Assembly: GCA_037903475.1 (NCBI GenBank)
Contig: JBAJFG010000019.1
Coordinates: 7,067,001-7,131,000 of the forward strand
Reading direction: 5' to 3'
DNA: 64,000 bases
DNA from: Ancylostoma caninum
Taxonomy: Eukaryota; Nematoda; Chromadorea; Rhabditida; Ancylostomatidae
In this document: piece after piece, positions 1 through 11,840 of the stretch
Layout of the letters: every line of letters begins with the position of its first letter
Position numbering within the stretch: the stretch's first letter is position 1
Made by a program: the position numbers and the translations under genes
The notes under the pieces: model-generated
Database searches by the model: none
What the model was told of the DNA's origin: nothing
The model's input: only the letters and a program-made list of their open reading frames with translations

Positions 1-351
1 TCGCCTAAAGCGATTTGCCTTCCTAGTGGACAGTGGGCTCTGGGTTCGCGAAGTTTTCTTCCTACGATTTCAAACTCAAATTCAATTATGGTCGTGGTCG
101 TGCAATGTCGCTGGACGATCAAGCGTTGAGGACTGCCGTGGAATTTAAACCGGATCCTACCATCCGGATGAATAGAACAGTGATGGATGCTCACTATACT
201 ACAGAGTGCGTATTAAATACCGAGACAACTTTCCCGCGCATTTTTTGCGGGCAGGTATTGATTTTTTCAAACCACCTGGGCATTATTGTTTTTGCATACC
301 TTTCTCTATAAACACCAAAATTTTCAAAATTTTATATGAACTTTGCAATAG

Positions 352-1290
352 ATGGTGCCCTCAAACCCTAAAAGAGCCGCAATTCTTGAGCTCAGCAATG
401 CGGGACATTCTGCTTCTGACATCGTTCGTCTCCTCAAAGTTCCACGGCAAACCGCCTACTCTGCCATAAAGCGAAGATCTGACACCAATCAACAGGGTAA
501 GAAATGTGCGGACGTGAACACCACACGATCTGACTAATCATCAGCGTCTCACCTGGTGTGACATCTTTTCTAACTTAATTTTTTCCCAATACAACCCATT
601 ACTAGACCATTTAATCACTGTAGATAAAGCCCGGTTTCTGACAATAACACGAGATGTGATTAGATACGGGTAGAGGCATTCTCCCATTTCTATGTTTTCC
701 TAAACCAGATCTTCTCATGGAGTGGTTGCGTCAGGAGTTTGACGGTGCTGCAAAGGTGTGATTCGCTGAAGCCTTCTCCAAGCTAGTCTAGCATTGACAG
801 CAGAGTCCTGGCATTGTGATTTCCAGTTGAGGTCCGAAAATCCACGATAGATTTGTTTGGCAGTGGTCATCCGAATCAGGTTTTCCCCTGCTCTAGGGTA
901 GCACTAACCCTCTCACTTAAAAACTCAACAGACAAAAACTGGAGAAGTAAGGCATCGAGGTTCTCATTAATTCTGCTCATTTCTCAGACCTTTCCTTTAC
1001 TGAATATCACTTTTCCCGAGTCCCAGATGCAAACCTTTGACGGCAGTAGACTGCTGGACTAGAGTATGTCAAAATCGCCTTCCACAAGTTTTCAGGTTTT
1101 TACGATCTCAGTTTCTATTGTAGAGCCATAGCTGTTTAATAGATTGTTGGAAAAGATTTAGCGAATTAAATGGGCGTTAGTCTGATGAAGAACTTGTGTT
1201 TAAGCCAAGTTATAACATTTTGAACTGGTGTGTTCGTTTCGGAAATTAATTTCGCACCATACTAATACAATAATAATTTCTGGCATGACA
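352..1290 (+). pseudogene. Decayed mariner-family transposon, copy A
   Basis: An ORF at 352-537 encodes a helix-turn-helix segment (KRAAILELSNAGHSASDIVR, then LLKVPRQTAYSAIKRR) of the kind found at the N-terminus of mariner/Tc1 transposases. Downstream frames are broken by stops. Around 890-1060 a degenerate stretch reads like the transposase C-terminus (EYHFSRVPDA, compare the family DYHLFRSL motif). The 3' part (about 880-1285) is clearly related to a second diverged copy at 27.5-27.9 kb. No intact catalytic DDD triad is visible, so this is a dead element. The exact termini were not found. Confidence 0.7.
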
Positions 1291-3789
1291 GCTTTCCCAA
1301 CTTGACTATGAAACATGAGAGATATCTCCATTATCGTAGTATGCATGTATGTACGTAGTGCTAACCAGGATCAAACAGATTTTTTCTAGGTTCTAGATGG
1401 AGAAAAGATTCCTTTTACACGAAGATGGAATCGTAAAATGCTTCTCATTTTGGGATGCGGTAAACTTTGAAGGAGGAGCATTAATTTCGCATAGCAATAG
1501 TTCAGTTCAACTACAGTAATTACAGGTACAGTTAGTTCATCCGTTCTCCCTGTGGAGGAGGTACTGATGAAAGACCCGTCGTTTAGGGCAGTCAGACAGT
1601 AGGTCCGCCCACTGACGAGAGGAGGAGGGTAAAGAGTTAGGTGAAATCTCAACGCTTCTACTTTTTTTTAGCCTACCTGTCGTTTCCTTCACAGCTTCTA
1701 CTGTTCTCTCTTTCTTCCCTTCTACGCTTTTTTGTTTCTTACATATTATTCCGTTCGAGAACGACATTGCCTCGCCGGTGTTGATGATGTATTATCGGGT
1801 CGTATGGAAGCTGTACGAGCCCTAGGTTCTGCTTTTTTTCATGAGAAAGCTCATGGTTACACACATAGTGACATAGATTTAAGGAAGCTGACGAAAATTT
1901 TGCTGTTTTCCTCAGAGCTTGAAGTTTTGGATCACGGTCTAACATCGTTCCACGTTACAAAATTAAGCCTTAGACCGCACTTTGCGCACTTAGGATTGAA
2001 TGTGGCCACTGCAATAATTCCATTAGCTTGCATAACGCCTTTGACGTACTTTACAGCGACGGTGTCGTCGCGACCGTTTTGCCTTGACCGCTTCTCTACA
2101 GCTGCTCCTCCCCCCAGTACGTTAATCAGTGGAAATTCTGTGGTAAGCTTCAGCCCACAGCTCATGATGTACCTTAATTGAGCCCTCATTATTTTCTTGT
2201 CCATGCTTCTCATTTTTGACACCTCACTTAGCTGTGCGCCCCGCTACTCTATGTCCAAACCCCTGGAGTAGGCGTATTACGGTGGGACGACCTTTCATTA
2301 ACGACCTGCTAGCAATTAACCTATCGAAGCGCTCATTAACTAGCCTGCAGCAATGCTTCCAGAAGGTGCGTTTCCCACTGAAAAAGGTTTACTGCCCGCT
2401 GGGTACATAGGAAGATTCTGACCATTCGTCCTGGTGCTATCCGTTATCATCTATTGCTCGAAAGTGATTGTATCACTTCCGTGATTCTTATCACACTTTG
2501 GTCGTTTTGAAATGTGTTGATGGCATAAGAATTGGATCAGGATGTTCAGGAAGAAGCATCACGGGGCGGTGTTGTGAATCACGCCACAAGCCTGATGGCG
2601 AAAATAAGCATCAGTTTCGTGCTACGCAGATAACAATCCTCAATATTAGGCGGACCTTTGAGAAGAACTGTGCTATAACTAGCCTGCAATTGAGCGCACA
2701 TTATGTGCGTATTTGTTTTGGAACGCTAACTCCAAATAAGTTGCCTGAAAATCGTACGTGTTTTTCTGACGTGGTTCAGTGCATTTCGAGTTCTCAAATT
2801 GTCTATGAATGGAACACTGATTACTATTTATCCGCTGCTAACACATACACTAAGTTCCTGGTAGTGGCAGCTCTGCATTAAGGGCAGATTTCCATATTAT
2901 TCTCATTTCCTGAAATGACGTATGAACTGTTTTAACACACTGACGACAATGCAAGCACTGCGTTTTGAGTCACTTCCGATTAAAGCGGATTTGTGTTTTC
3001 CTCTCAAGGCGGAAGCTGTGAAAGGGCTTATTTGGTCATCTGATAACGAATATGAAGTCGATTTTTTGTTAGAGGAATTTCTGTAGTGTTACGGTATTCT
3101 AATGTAGGAACTGTACATAATCATGCTCCTCAGAGCACCAGCTTCACAAAGGGTTGTTTCACATGCTGATCACGAATATGACATCAATTCTGCACCGAAA
3201 CTCCTTTCTGAAGGGTTGCGTTATGCATGCAGTTGCACTCCGATTATGGAGTACTACCCACAATAAGCCGACTTTGTTCAGCAACTTTCCAGAATTTTGC
3301 GGATGTAAAATGGATGCTATATTCGTGATCAGCATGCGAAGTAACCCCTGTCTACAGGGTTTTAGTGTGTTATGGAAAAAACTGTATTTGCAGTACGGCT
3401 ACAGTAACTCTCTAAAAATGGGTACGACACAATTTGGAAGCCATATTTGTACTCAGCGTGGCAAATAACCCTATTGTACCAAGTTTCACTAGGCTATGGT
3501 CGAAGATACATCTGCAGTATTTACATTGTGCCTATAGCACTCTCACAGTACTGCGCTACAGTACGAACTACACATCATATTCGTAACCAGCGTGTAAAAT
3601 ATCCTTATGTGGTGATTTTGGGAAAATTCCACTGAAAAAAGCTAAAACACACACGATCCACCGATGGATCATATTGTCCGTTTTTTATGTGGTATTATCC
3701 GTTACTTATGTGTTAAACGAGTTCAGCTAATAATAGCTTGTACCGCTAATCGCAGGCTGAATTAAAGTTCAAATTTGTCTCAGCATTCG
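1291..3789. other. No recognisable gene; repeat-like segment in the 3' half
   Basis: Scattered ORFs on both strands (the longest are 149 codons at 1732-2181 and 137 codons at 2468-2881) match no family I recognise and have no splice-site support. Between about 2940 and 3640 several short related words recur in both orientations (for example TGCTGATCACGAATATGA at 3165 and TTCGTGATCAGCATGC near 3323). The same word occurs in the foldback element at 34.8-35.4 kb, so this is probably an old repeat. Confidence 0.4.
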
Positions 3790-4190
3790 GAATGTCTTAA
3801 AGGCGCTGTGCCACCTTGAATTCGTTTCTGAGATTTCTACGTGAAAAGAATCTCCAGCTCCGGAGCCAATGCGGGACTACAGGGTTTCCGCACCACGTAC
3901 TCCCTTTTTCGTCACACATGGAGCGCAGTATCTGTTCTGTTGAGGAGTGGATGAGGAGCTCTCACGAGAAATACGAATTTCCCAGAAAGGTGCACTTCCC
4001 AGTATGAATTATTTGGAAAGCTTCTTGGCTCCACCTAAGGGCTCCTCAAAAATTGGGTCTCGGAAATGAGGTTTTCAGCAGTTTCGCATAAAATTATGCA
4101 TACTTTTGTTATCGTCAGCTCCTGGAGATTCACTTAGATATCTCAGAAACGAATTTGAGGTGAGGCGGTGCCTTCAACGCACCCAACAGC
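3790..4190. repeat. Foldback-type dispersed repeat, copy 1
   Basis: The left arm (about 3805-3862, with TGAATTCGTTTCTGAGAT and AATCTCCAG) is the inverted complement of the right arm (about 4112-4175, with CTGGAGATTC and CTCAGAAACGAATTTGAGG). The interior (about 3880-4010, GGGTTTCCGCACCA followed by CACACATGGAGCG) reappears in opposite orientation at 57.5-57.66 kb inside a glycosyltransferase intron. Arms are diverged, implying an old non-autonomous element. No target duplication could be fixed. Confidence 0.5.
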
Positions 4191-4849
4191 TGCAGCTCAC
4201 CATCTCCGGCGGTCGAAGAGGGATCGTCAGAAAACTTGCCTCAGAAATTAGGGCTCCCTTCGGTTTTGTGACTCTTTACGTACACCAGCGTTCTCAGATG
4301 GCCACGAGTACCTTCAAAAACAATTTTTGATGTGGTACTTTGACTTGAAAGAGCCTGCCAAATGTCGACACTAGACGACTTTTCCTCTGAATTCCGGCTG
4401 TTCGGTGGATGGAATAGTCCTATTGTTGTTGAGACAGTCGTAGACGCACTATCGACTCAAGTGATTGCCCATATTCCAGTTGTTCTCTCCTTCCATTTTC
4501 TACATCCCTAAATGGAGTGGTTCATTAGATACGGCGGAAGAGCTGAAAACGTGCCAGGTTACGATTGCAAGTGAGTTCCTTACCACCACTTCTACCACGA
4601 ACATTTATTTTTCTCCAAGAGCAGGGTTTCATGAAAATTTGAATGAATTGAAGAGTGGTAGACTTGTTATTTTGAACAGATGAATGATCTGCACCCTATA
4701 GTTGTAAATTTTCCGCTACATACAATTGCCAAGTGTGTTGCAGTTTTTCGAACCGGACGAACGGAGCAACAAGTCACACTGTGGGCATAGCATTCATTAT
4801 CTACGGTGTTGCTGTCGAGGTTGCAATTTTTTTCTTTACTACAGTAATA

Positions 4850-5738
4850 TTAGGGTGGTCAGAAAGTCTTGAGCCGTTTTGGACTTTCTTTGCGCTTTAT
4901 TTTATTACTCAGCCCACAGTGGAATTTGCTCAACAATATAATAGCCACAGTTAGTCACTGCAGTGTCCCACCTAAAGGGCAGGTCAGCGGTCCCCTTTTC
5001 CCAGAAATGGGAAGACTGGGAGCCAAAGAAATCGCCGACCTCCGTTTCAACATGGTCAACTTTGGTGAATTTTTTCTTAGCCAGGAATGCTTCGAGGGGA
5101 TGAAATAAGTGACAGTCAGAAGTGGCAATGTCAGGAGAATACGGTGAGTGGGGAAGTGTGTCCCAACCCAGCCCCTCCTATTTTTCAGGGGTCCCTTAAG
5201 CAAAATGGGGCCTAGCGTCACCATGGCGTACGTAGGTGTACAAAAAACTCGTCTTGGCCGTTTTTCTCAAACAGCATCCGCGACCTTCCGGAACTGATTG
5301 GCGTATGTGTTACTGATGACCTTGTATGTTTGCGGGAACAGCTTATAATACGACATTCCTGGCGAATTCCAGAGGTAGCAAAGGAAACACTTGTTTGGGT
5401 GTGGGTGCGATTTGGTGGATCTTCTGCTCGACGGAGCCACATGGCAAGATGTATGTTAGAATCGTAGAGGACACAACTCTCATCTTCAGTAATTAGTTAT
5501 TCCAAAAACTCCTTTCGGTGTGGTCAATGAAGGAAAAACTGATCTTGGGTAGGAGGACCTCTTTTGGAATTGACGTCGTAATTAAAGTTAGGAAAGCCAA
5601 TCCGGCTATATATGCCTACTATGGAGAAGCCCCGAGTTTGGTCTACGATTACCACATGGTAGGTCATGGGTACCGATCAATAATCAAAAGTTCTGGAACT
5701 TTCAAAAAAATCGGCTCAAGACTTTCTGATCACCCTAA
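4850..5738 (-). mobile_element. Mariner-like transposon remnant with terminal inverted repeats
   Basis: The element starts TTAGGGTGGTCAGAAAGTCT and ends with its near-exact complement (AGACTTTCTGATCACCCTAA), flanked on both sides by TA (4848-4849 and 5739-5740), the usual Tc1/mariner target duplication. On the minus strand 5138-4905 encodes a transposase C-terminus beginning SPDIATSDCHLFHPLEAFLA and ending WAE-stop. SPDxxxSD is the region of the last catalytic Asp. The stop codon is followed directly by AATAAA. Upstream transposase sequence (about 5220-5480) is frameshifted, so the copy is non-autonomous at about 889 bp. Confidence 0.85.
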
Positions 5739-5740
5739 TA

Positions 5741-7556
5741 AGTAAGAATTTTTTGTGGATTTCTGGGAAGAAGGAAACATTTCTGGGAAATTGGAAAGGC
5801 GATTTTGTCATAGGCCGCATCAAGTCTGAATACTTGCAGCTCGTATATGTTCTGGATTTGATCGTCATGGTGAGAAAGCAACACCGCCGTTTGTCGTGCT
5901 ACAAGATTATGATAGCCTTAGGTAAATGGTGTTTTGTGACATTGAAAGTATATTCACGGAAATCACAACATTTTCTATCGGAATTTCCGAAATAGATGAG
6001 TAAGGAAGGGAACGCGACTCCAGGTAAATATTTTTAAAAGCTGCACACACAGTATATTTGCCTGTGACAAATGAGTTGAGATGTGGGATATGTTTGAACT
6101 TGCCAGGATATTGGAGCAATAGAAGAAGTCGAATAAATGATTGCTTATTCAGGAAATATTGAATTCGGAAGCCTCTCTGAGGGAAGAAGGCATGATACCA
6201 CCCGCACAGAAGACCTAATTATACCCTACCACGATTTTGTCGCATTTGCACGCACGACCTAATTTGGTCCTGCCACGAAGGGGTCGTACTTCCGAAGTCC
6301 ATGAATGTTCGTTTATCCATGAGTGCTGTCACGCCCTTCCCCTATCCTCGGGCAAATTTAGGGCTGTAATTCCTTAGCAGTCAGGAAAGCTTTGTTGTAG
6401 TTACAAGTAAGATTCCCACCGGCTTCGCCTTTGAACCGGATTATCTGTTGTTCAGAGTCTGAAGTGCTGGTGAATGTGTCGTTGTTCTTTTTTGTTTCAA
6501 ATATTGTTTGCAGGCATATACGATATGGCTAGCATTGTTGTGAATTCATTATTGAGCGGATATCTTTGGATAATTGGAGCTAACTACTGTACAAACCCGA
6601 ATTTGATTTTTGTCAGTGGATCTGTCGGACTTGGTAAGTGACAGCAAGGAAGTAAAAGGATCACGACTAGTAGCATCAGTGGTAGTAATGAGCCTCACAA
6701 GAAGTCATACATATGGTGATCGAAAGGAATCAGTGAGGTGTCGATTAAATATTGCAATTACAATCCAACTACGAGCTGGGTGGCAGTTATGGGAGTTGTA
6801 TAATGTGCCTTTGTAAAACAATTCCATTGTCAGAGGTATCGAACCATTATCGGCTGATCAGTATTTAGCACTACAGACTCTACGGTGGAAATAACATAGA
6901 ATTTGCTGTCGCTCTACACATCTTACTAATGAGTTTATCGCTCAAAGTTTTATTTTGATGTGCTAGGCTTGAGGGGTACCTTTGCTGGTAAAATTTCTGG
7001 AACTAAGTTAGAGCAGGAAATGATTCTTATTGTTATTAATGTCACCCTCCTCACTTTAATTCTCGTTGATCTTCGGATATAACGAACGGGCGCCAGTAAT
7101 CGTAATTAACACATTTGAAAACTGGCCTTGCATATTTGAATATACAAGATTCTCGAAATCATTCAAACGAACGAATGATATCAGAACTGGAAACATTAAA
7201 AGCATTCGAATTTGAATAATCGAACATTACGATCTTCGAACATTCGGTTAGTCAAATATTTGCGGAATCGAGAAATCGAATAAATTACACCTGCGAAGTG
7301 TTAGGTTGGTGTTGACGTCCTGGTTAGATTTCCAAAAACTATAATTTCTTCCGATATAAATTCGCTTCCGTGTTTGGGAACTTATCACGGTAATTCAGCC
7401 TTTCCGCTCTGTGAATAGAGGAGTGCTGCGGGTAGGACTAATGAAAATCTAAGGATGGAGAAGCAGCGCAAAACCAAATTTATTCATTTCAAGTGATTAC
7501 CTTATAGCGTTGGGGGGGGGGGGGGAACTCCGCCTACGACCTAATACTCTCACTGC
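5741..7556. other. Intergenic, no supported feature
   Basis: Only short ORFs without family resemblance or splice support. A 14-base G run occurs at 7512-7525 near the right edge. A short stretch at about 7130-7290 is rich in TTCGAA-type words and weakly self-complementary. Confidence 0.4.
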
Positions 7557-7560
7557 TTAA

Positions 7561-7973
7561 AGGCAGTGTGTCAACTCGCTTCGTGCGCTGGAAATGCCAA
7601 CAGACTCTAGACCTCCTCGTCACGCTAATTCCCAACATGTACGTCAAAGCTCATAAAAATGATGAAAACCCCGTTTTCGGAGGGTCCGAACGCGCAGTTC
7701 ACGGGCCACCTGGACGGAGCGGTCCGTGAATGTGCTGGCTGCCCGCCACGTCTGCAGCGTTGGCCAACAAGTCTAGACGTGTCCGATCGATGAGATTAAC
7801 GGCTTCACGCGTCCACTCGGCTCGACAAACTGTTCCAAATCACCGAAAGACGTTTGAAAATACGGTTTAAAGACCTTTTTGTAACATTTTAGGTATAGCG
7901 TTGGATTCAGCCTGTCGGGGAGATTCAGAATCTGGTAAAAACTCAGACACGAAAATGAGGTGACACACTGCCT
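7561..7973. mobile_element. piggyBac-like MITE with TTAA target duplication
   Basis: Perfect 13-bp terminal inverted repeats AGGCAGTGTGTCA (7561-7573) and TGACACACTGCCT (7961-7973) are each flanked immediately outside by TTAA (7557-7560 and 7974-7977). TTAA is the defining target-site duplication of piggyBac-superfamily elements. At 413 bp with no ORF it is a non-autonomous element. Subterminal bases also match (ACTCG against GAGG), extending the similarity slightly. Confidence 0.85.
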
Positions 7974-7977
7974 TTAA

Positions 7978-10900
7978 CTATGGTAGAACCCAACATTCAC
8001 CGCTGGAGAAGCATAGATAAACATTTCTGCGGTTTTTTCTTTGCTTGTTTTCTCTAGGACTTTTTCGTATTATCTACTACGAGCTTTTTTGCAAAGTTCA
8101 ATTTTTCTAGAAAGAAACCATAATGTAGTAATCTGGTAGAACATTACAGCGCAAATGTTGTAATTAGGCAGTACATAATATCAGAGAATTAAAGTGGGTA
8201 TGAAAGATCAGCGAACAGGAGGGAGGGGTCACAAAGGGGAAGAGATCGAAGCGGAAGGGATCCTACTGGAGATTGGTTTTTTTCATCTTCAAGCTTGACC
8301 CTGGTTGATGAATATACGTTTGCTTTTGCCAGTGGTCATATAGTTTGCTGTAACGTTTTTGTTGTGCAAGCGTCTACCTCTTTCCCCCATGCAACAAGAT
8401 CCAGCCTGGAAGAATCCTTGCCCACTTCATACAACCCCCACCCCCCTCTCTCTTCCCAATTTGGAAATTTCATGCTTCATCATACGTAATGCAGCATAAC
8501 TATGTATGTCTCTTACTCAGAAGTCTGTCCGATTTGTTTCGTAAGATTTTGTAGGGCAAGGGCTCAGTTTTTGTTCATCTGCACAAGAAGGAAATTTATG
8601 CCGCCGACTACTGAAACCTGGCTCCTATCGCGAACGTCATGACTTTGTCTATGATTATCAATAACTTTCCATTTCGTGTGGGAACAGCGGATCACCTGGG
8701 ATGCAGCTTAGGAATCCAACCGAATCCTCAGCTAGCATTATTTAAGGATTCTGTTCAACATATTGCGTTTCGACAATGTACGTAAAAAGCAGTATTCAGG
8801 TGACAATATGTGCTCTATCATTGCCATGAGATGCTACAAAATTCAAAATAATAGCGTGGCTTGGACAAAGCACATGATTAGAGTACACGATTTTGTCAAG
8901 ATAGTCATCTACCACTTCTTCGACTGAAACAGACCTTTTGGTTTTCTGCCACGTAATTTTGACATGTTTCAGGATTGTGGTGTGGAGCGTGTATGAACTG
9001 CTTCGTCCTAGTAATCAATCGGATTCTAGAACTATGGAATAGACCACTGATGAAGATGGTAAGCAGTTTAAAAATTTTCATGGATGATTTTTCAGGTAAG
9101 AAATCTATAGTCTTCTGAGTTCGTCAAGCAATCCAGGATCTCCACATGGATCTGCGGTGACATTTCTGGAAATCGGGTTTTTCTAAGAACCAATAGCGCA
9201 TTTGAAAGAGTGCTCTACGTTCTGTTGAGAGCGAACACATTTTTAAGGCATTCGGTGAACGCAGGGCTTATGCTGCGTTATTGATACCGCTTCTCTATGG
9301 ACTTTATTTCTGCTTTTTCACGCAGCCGCTCATTTTCAACTCTGACAACTCTTCCTGGTTCTTTTTCACATATGCTCCGAATCATACTCCAAACGAGGTG
9401 TGTTTCGATATTAAAGTAAGATTTACAAGTCATACGGTTTTACTTGCAAATCATCTCGTTCGCGTTTCCATCTGATTAAGCAGAGCGCATTCAATTATTC
9501 TTCTTCAAAAAAGTCAAAAAGATTAGCTGATGCTATAGCATGCTTCCTGTCATGAGGGGGAGTTTTCGGCTTCTCTTACATTGCATGCTAATCTCCATTT
9601 TTTTTTGTCATTAAAGTTGCCGTAGCTAAGCCTAAAGATCATTTTGTTCTGGAGCTGAGCTTCGTCTTCAACGGCTAATTTCTTTCGACAAACTATTCGT
9701 TAAATAGTAGGGAAGCTATTGCTCATTTGGTTCATTTTCAGTTCTACAATTATCCTCACACTGCAAATAATCTGTTTGTAGTAGCGGTGACTTGTCTACT
9801 TTATGTTCAGTATTCTCGCATTCTCTTGCGTTTCTCAAAAGGAGGACGTGGTTTGTCACGAGCACAGAAATCAGTAGGAATCAGTTACAGAAGAGAGTAG
9901 TAACAATTGAATATGATCTCTTGCAATTTTTAGTTTTTTCTTCAATGTACAAGCATCTGCATGATAAATCTCATATGCGCATTGGTCTATGTTTACATGC
10001 AGTTCTTTCCTACTTCTTCTTATTTAGTGTACATCGGGCATATCTGCTGGCAACTGGGAAATGGTGAGCAGTTCGTTTTGTTAGAGTGCTCTTTATGTCA
10101 TCACCGTTATCACGGAGTATTTTTATTTTAAACTTAATTTTCCCAATCTCTTCTTCAATCCCTTTTGTGGATTGAGAGTAATAATTTTCAACTGCTTGTG
10201 GTGATGGGAAAAAGCGGAGAGAATGAACAAAGGGAAACAAGAGGCTTGAAACCTTTTCCGTGCCGGACTTTTACTAGTACTATATTGGGTTGAAAAATGA
10301 GTTCGTGCGCTTTTTGCAGGGCATCAAGACACACTTTTCAAAACAATATCAACCACAACCAATAAATTATACAACTCCACTCCTCGATCCTTTTCGAAAA
10401 AGAAACCTTCGGTGAGCCGCAATCGATCGATCGATCCGCTATACCCATCAGTGTATGTCAAACCACACCAAAGAGAATATAAAAAGTCCGCACAAATTTA
10501 TTCCTCAGTTCAGCATTACCAATGTATCAGTTTTAAAAGCTGTAGCATTATCTCACGTGAGAAACAATACTACTAGGTAGTAACATGAGTTTCCACTATT
10601 TTGGAATTTTCGACAAAAACGTTTTTTACAAAATTGAATGACAATAGTTGCCAATCGCAGTACGCATCACAACAGTTGGTGGTCTTTTGCCGCTTTTTTC
10701 GACTCTGCTGCTCCAGAAATTCGTGGACTACGAGAAGAGAGCTGAGTCGGGCTGTTATAGAGGTCACTGATTTTGGTAGATCGGTTCTCGCACAGTAGAC
10801 CTTCTTGTGGTCTGATAACCGGCACGCGATTAGAGTCAAATTTGTGCGATATATGTAATGTGGCATCAAAAATTCCTCTGCGAGCTATTCAACTCTCCAG

Positions 10901-11540
10901 AGAGTTCGATGCTTTGAAACGCAATGCAAACATATGCTAAATCTTATCGGTCATCATTTATTACAAGCGTTCAAAAAACTCCATGTAAAAACAGCGGAAA
11001 CTTATGTAACAACCTATTAGTGGGCTGAAAATCTGCAGCATATATAGTGTAACATATGTAGTGGCATTGTATATAGCATAAAACAACTCTCGCTTTTCAT
11101 GATGCAAAAAAATTGGTTAGATTGTTGGGCACATTGGACAATGTCAGAACATGCACAATGTCCACCTGACAATGTTGTCAAGCGCCTTGTTGAAATCATG
11201 GAATACTGAGTTTCGTTCCATCAAACCAAGATGTAGCATTGTAGCATTTCAATCCTTCTTTTCAGGATTTCCAGCTGTAGTCTACATTCTACTGAATCGC
11301 ACTATACAGAATGAGGTCCTGACATTATTACGCCTTCGCAAACCGATAGTTCCAACAACGATATCGTCGACAAACGTTAAAGCCATCTTTGTCAATTCTC
11401 ATCTCAAATAAATATGCATGTTGCTCAAATACGTCACCTAACAAAAACGTACACGGCAACGAACGGTATACAAGGGGCGCCATAAATACTGTGTCAAAGT
11501 TATTTGCTAATAACTTGTGTTACAAAAGTCAAAATTCTAA
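7978..11540. other. Intergenic, no supported gene
   Basis: Low-complexity, AT-rich sequence with short unsupported ORFs. At 10283 the sequence TTGGGTTGAAAAATGAGTTC resembles a mariner inverted repeat, but no partner end was found within about 1.3 kb. A GATC microrepeat (AATCGATCGATCGATCCG) lies at about 10420. Confidence 0.4.
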
Positions 11541-11840
11541 TTGCTAATTGGTCATGGTACCCGCACAGCGGCTTATGTGCTAAAGGAGCTAAACGATGCG
11601 AGCGAAAATGTTGGGCTTCGAATCAATAGAACGAAAACGGAACCAATGCTAATAAATAGCATTGAAGAAGAAATACTGTTTAAAAACGGCAAGATCGAAT
11701 TCATGGACAAATTGGGCGTTGACTTGAGTTCTTGCGAGTATTTTTGGTCGCAGTTTCCTCTACCTATTCGCTACCTCTTAAGTATATGTCATAGACGATT
11801 CGCAAGCGCCGTTCACGCTCTACAAGAATACTTCAAATAG
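11541..11840 (+). pseudogene. Non-LTR retrotransposon reverse-transcriptase fragment
   Basis: The open frame contains LKELNDASENVGLRINRTKT, the palm/thumb-side signature of nematode LINE reverse transcriptases (after the FADD box, lysine-rich NxxKT motif). The fragment ends after about 100 codons with no endonuclease, FADD box or 3' tail visible, so it is a truncated dead copy. This protein style is familiar from strongylid genomes (inference from family knowledge). Confidence 0.75.

Noticed and set aside
10283..10320. Mariner-type inverted repeat TTGGGTTGAAAAATGAG
   Set aside because: No opposite end or transposase fragment found nearby.
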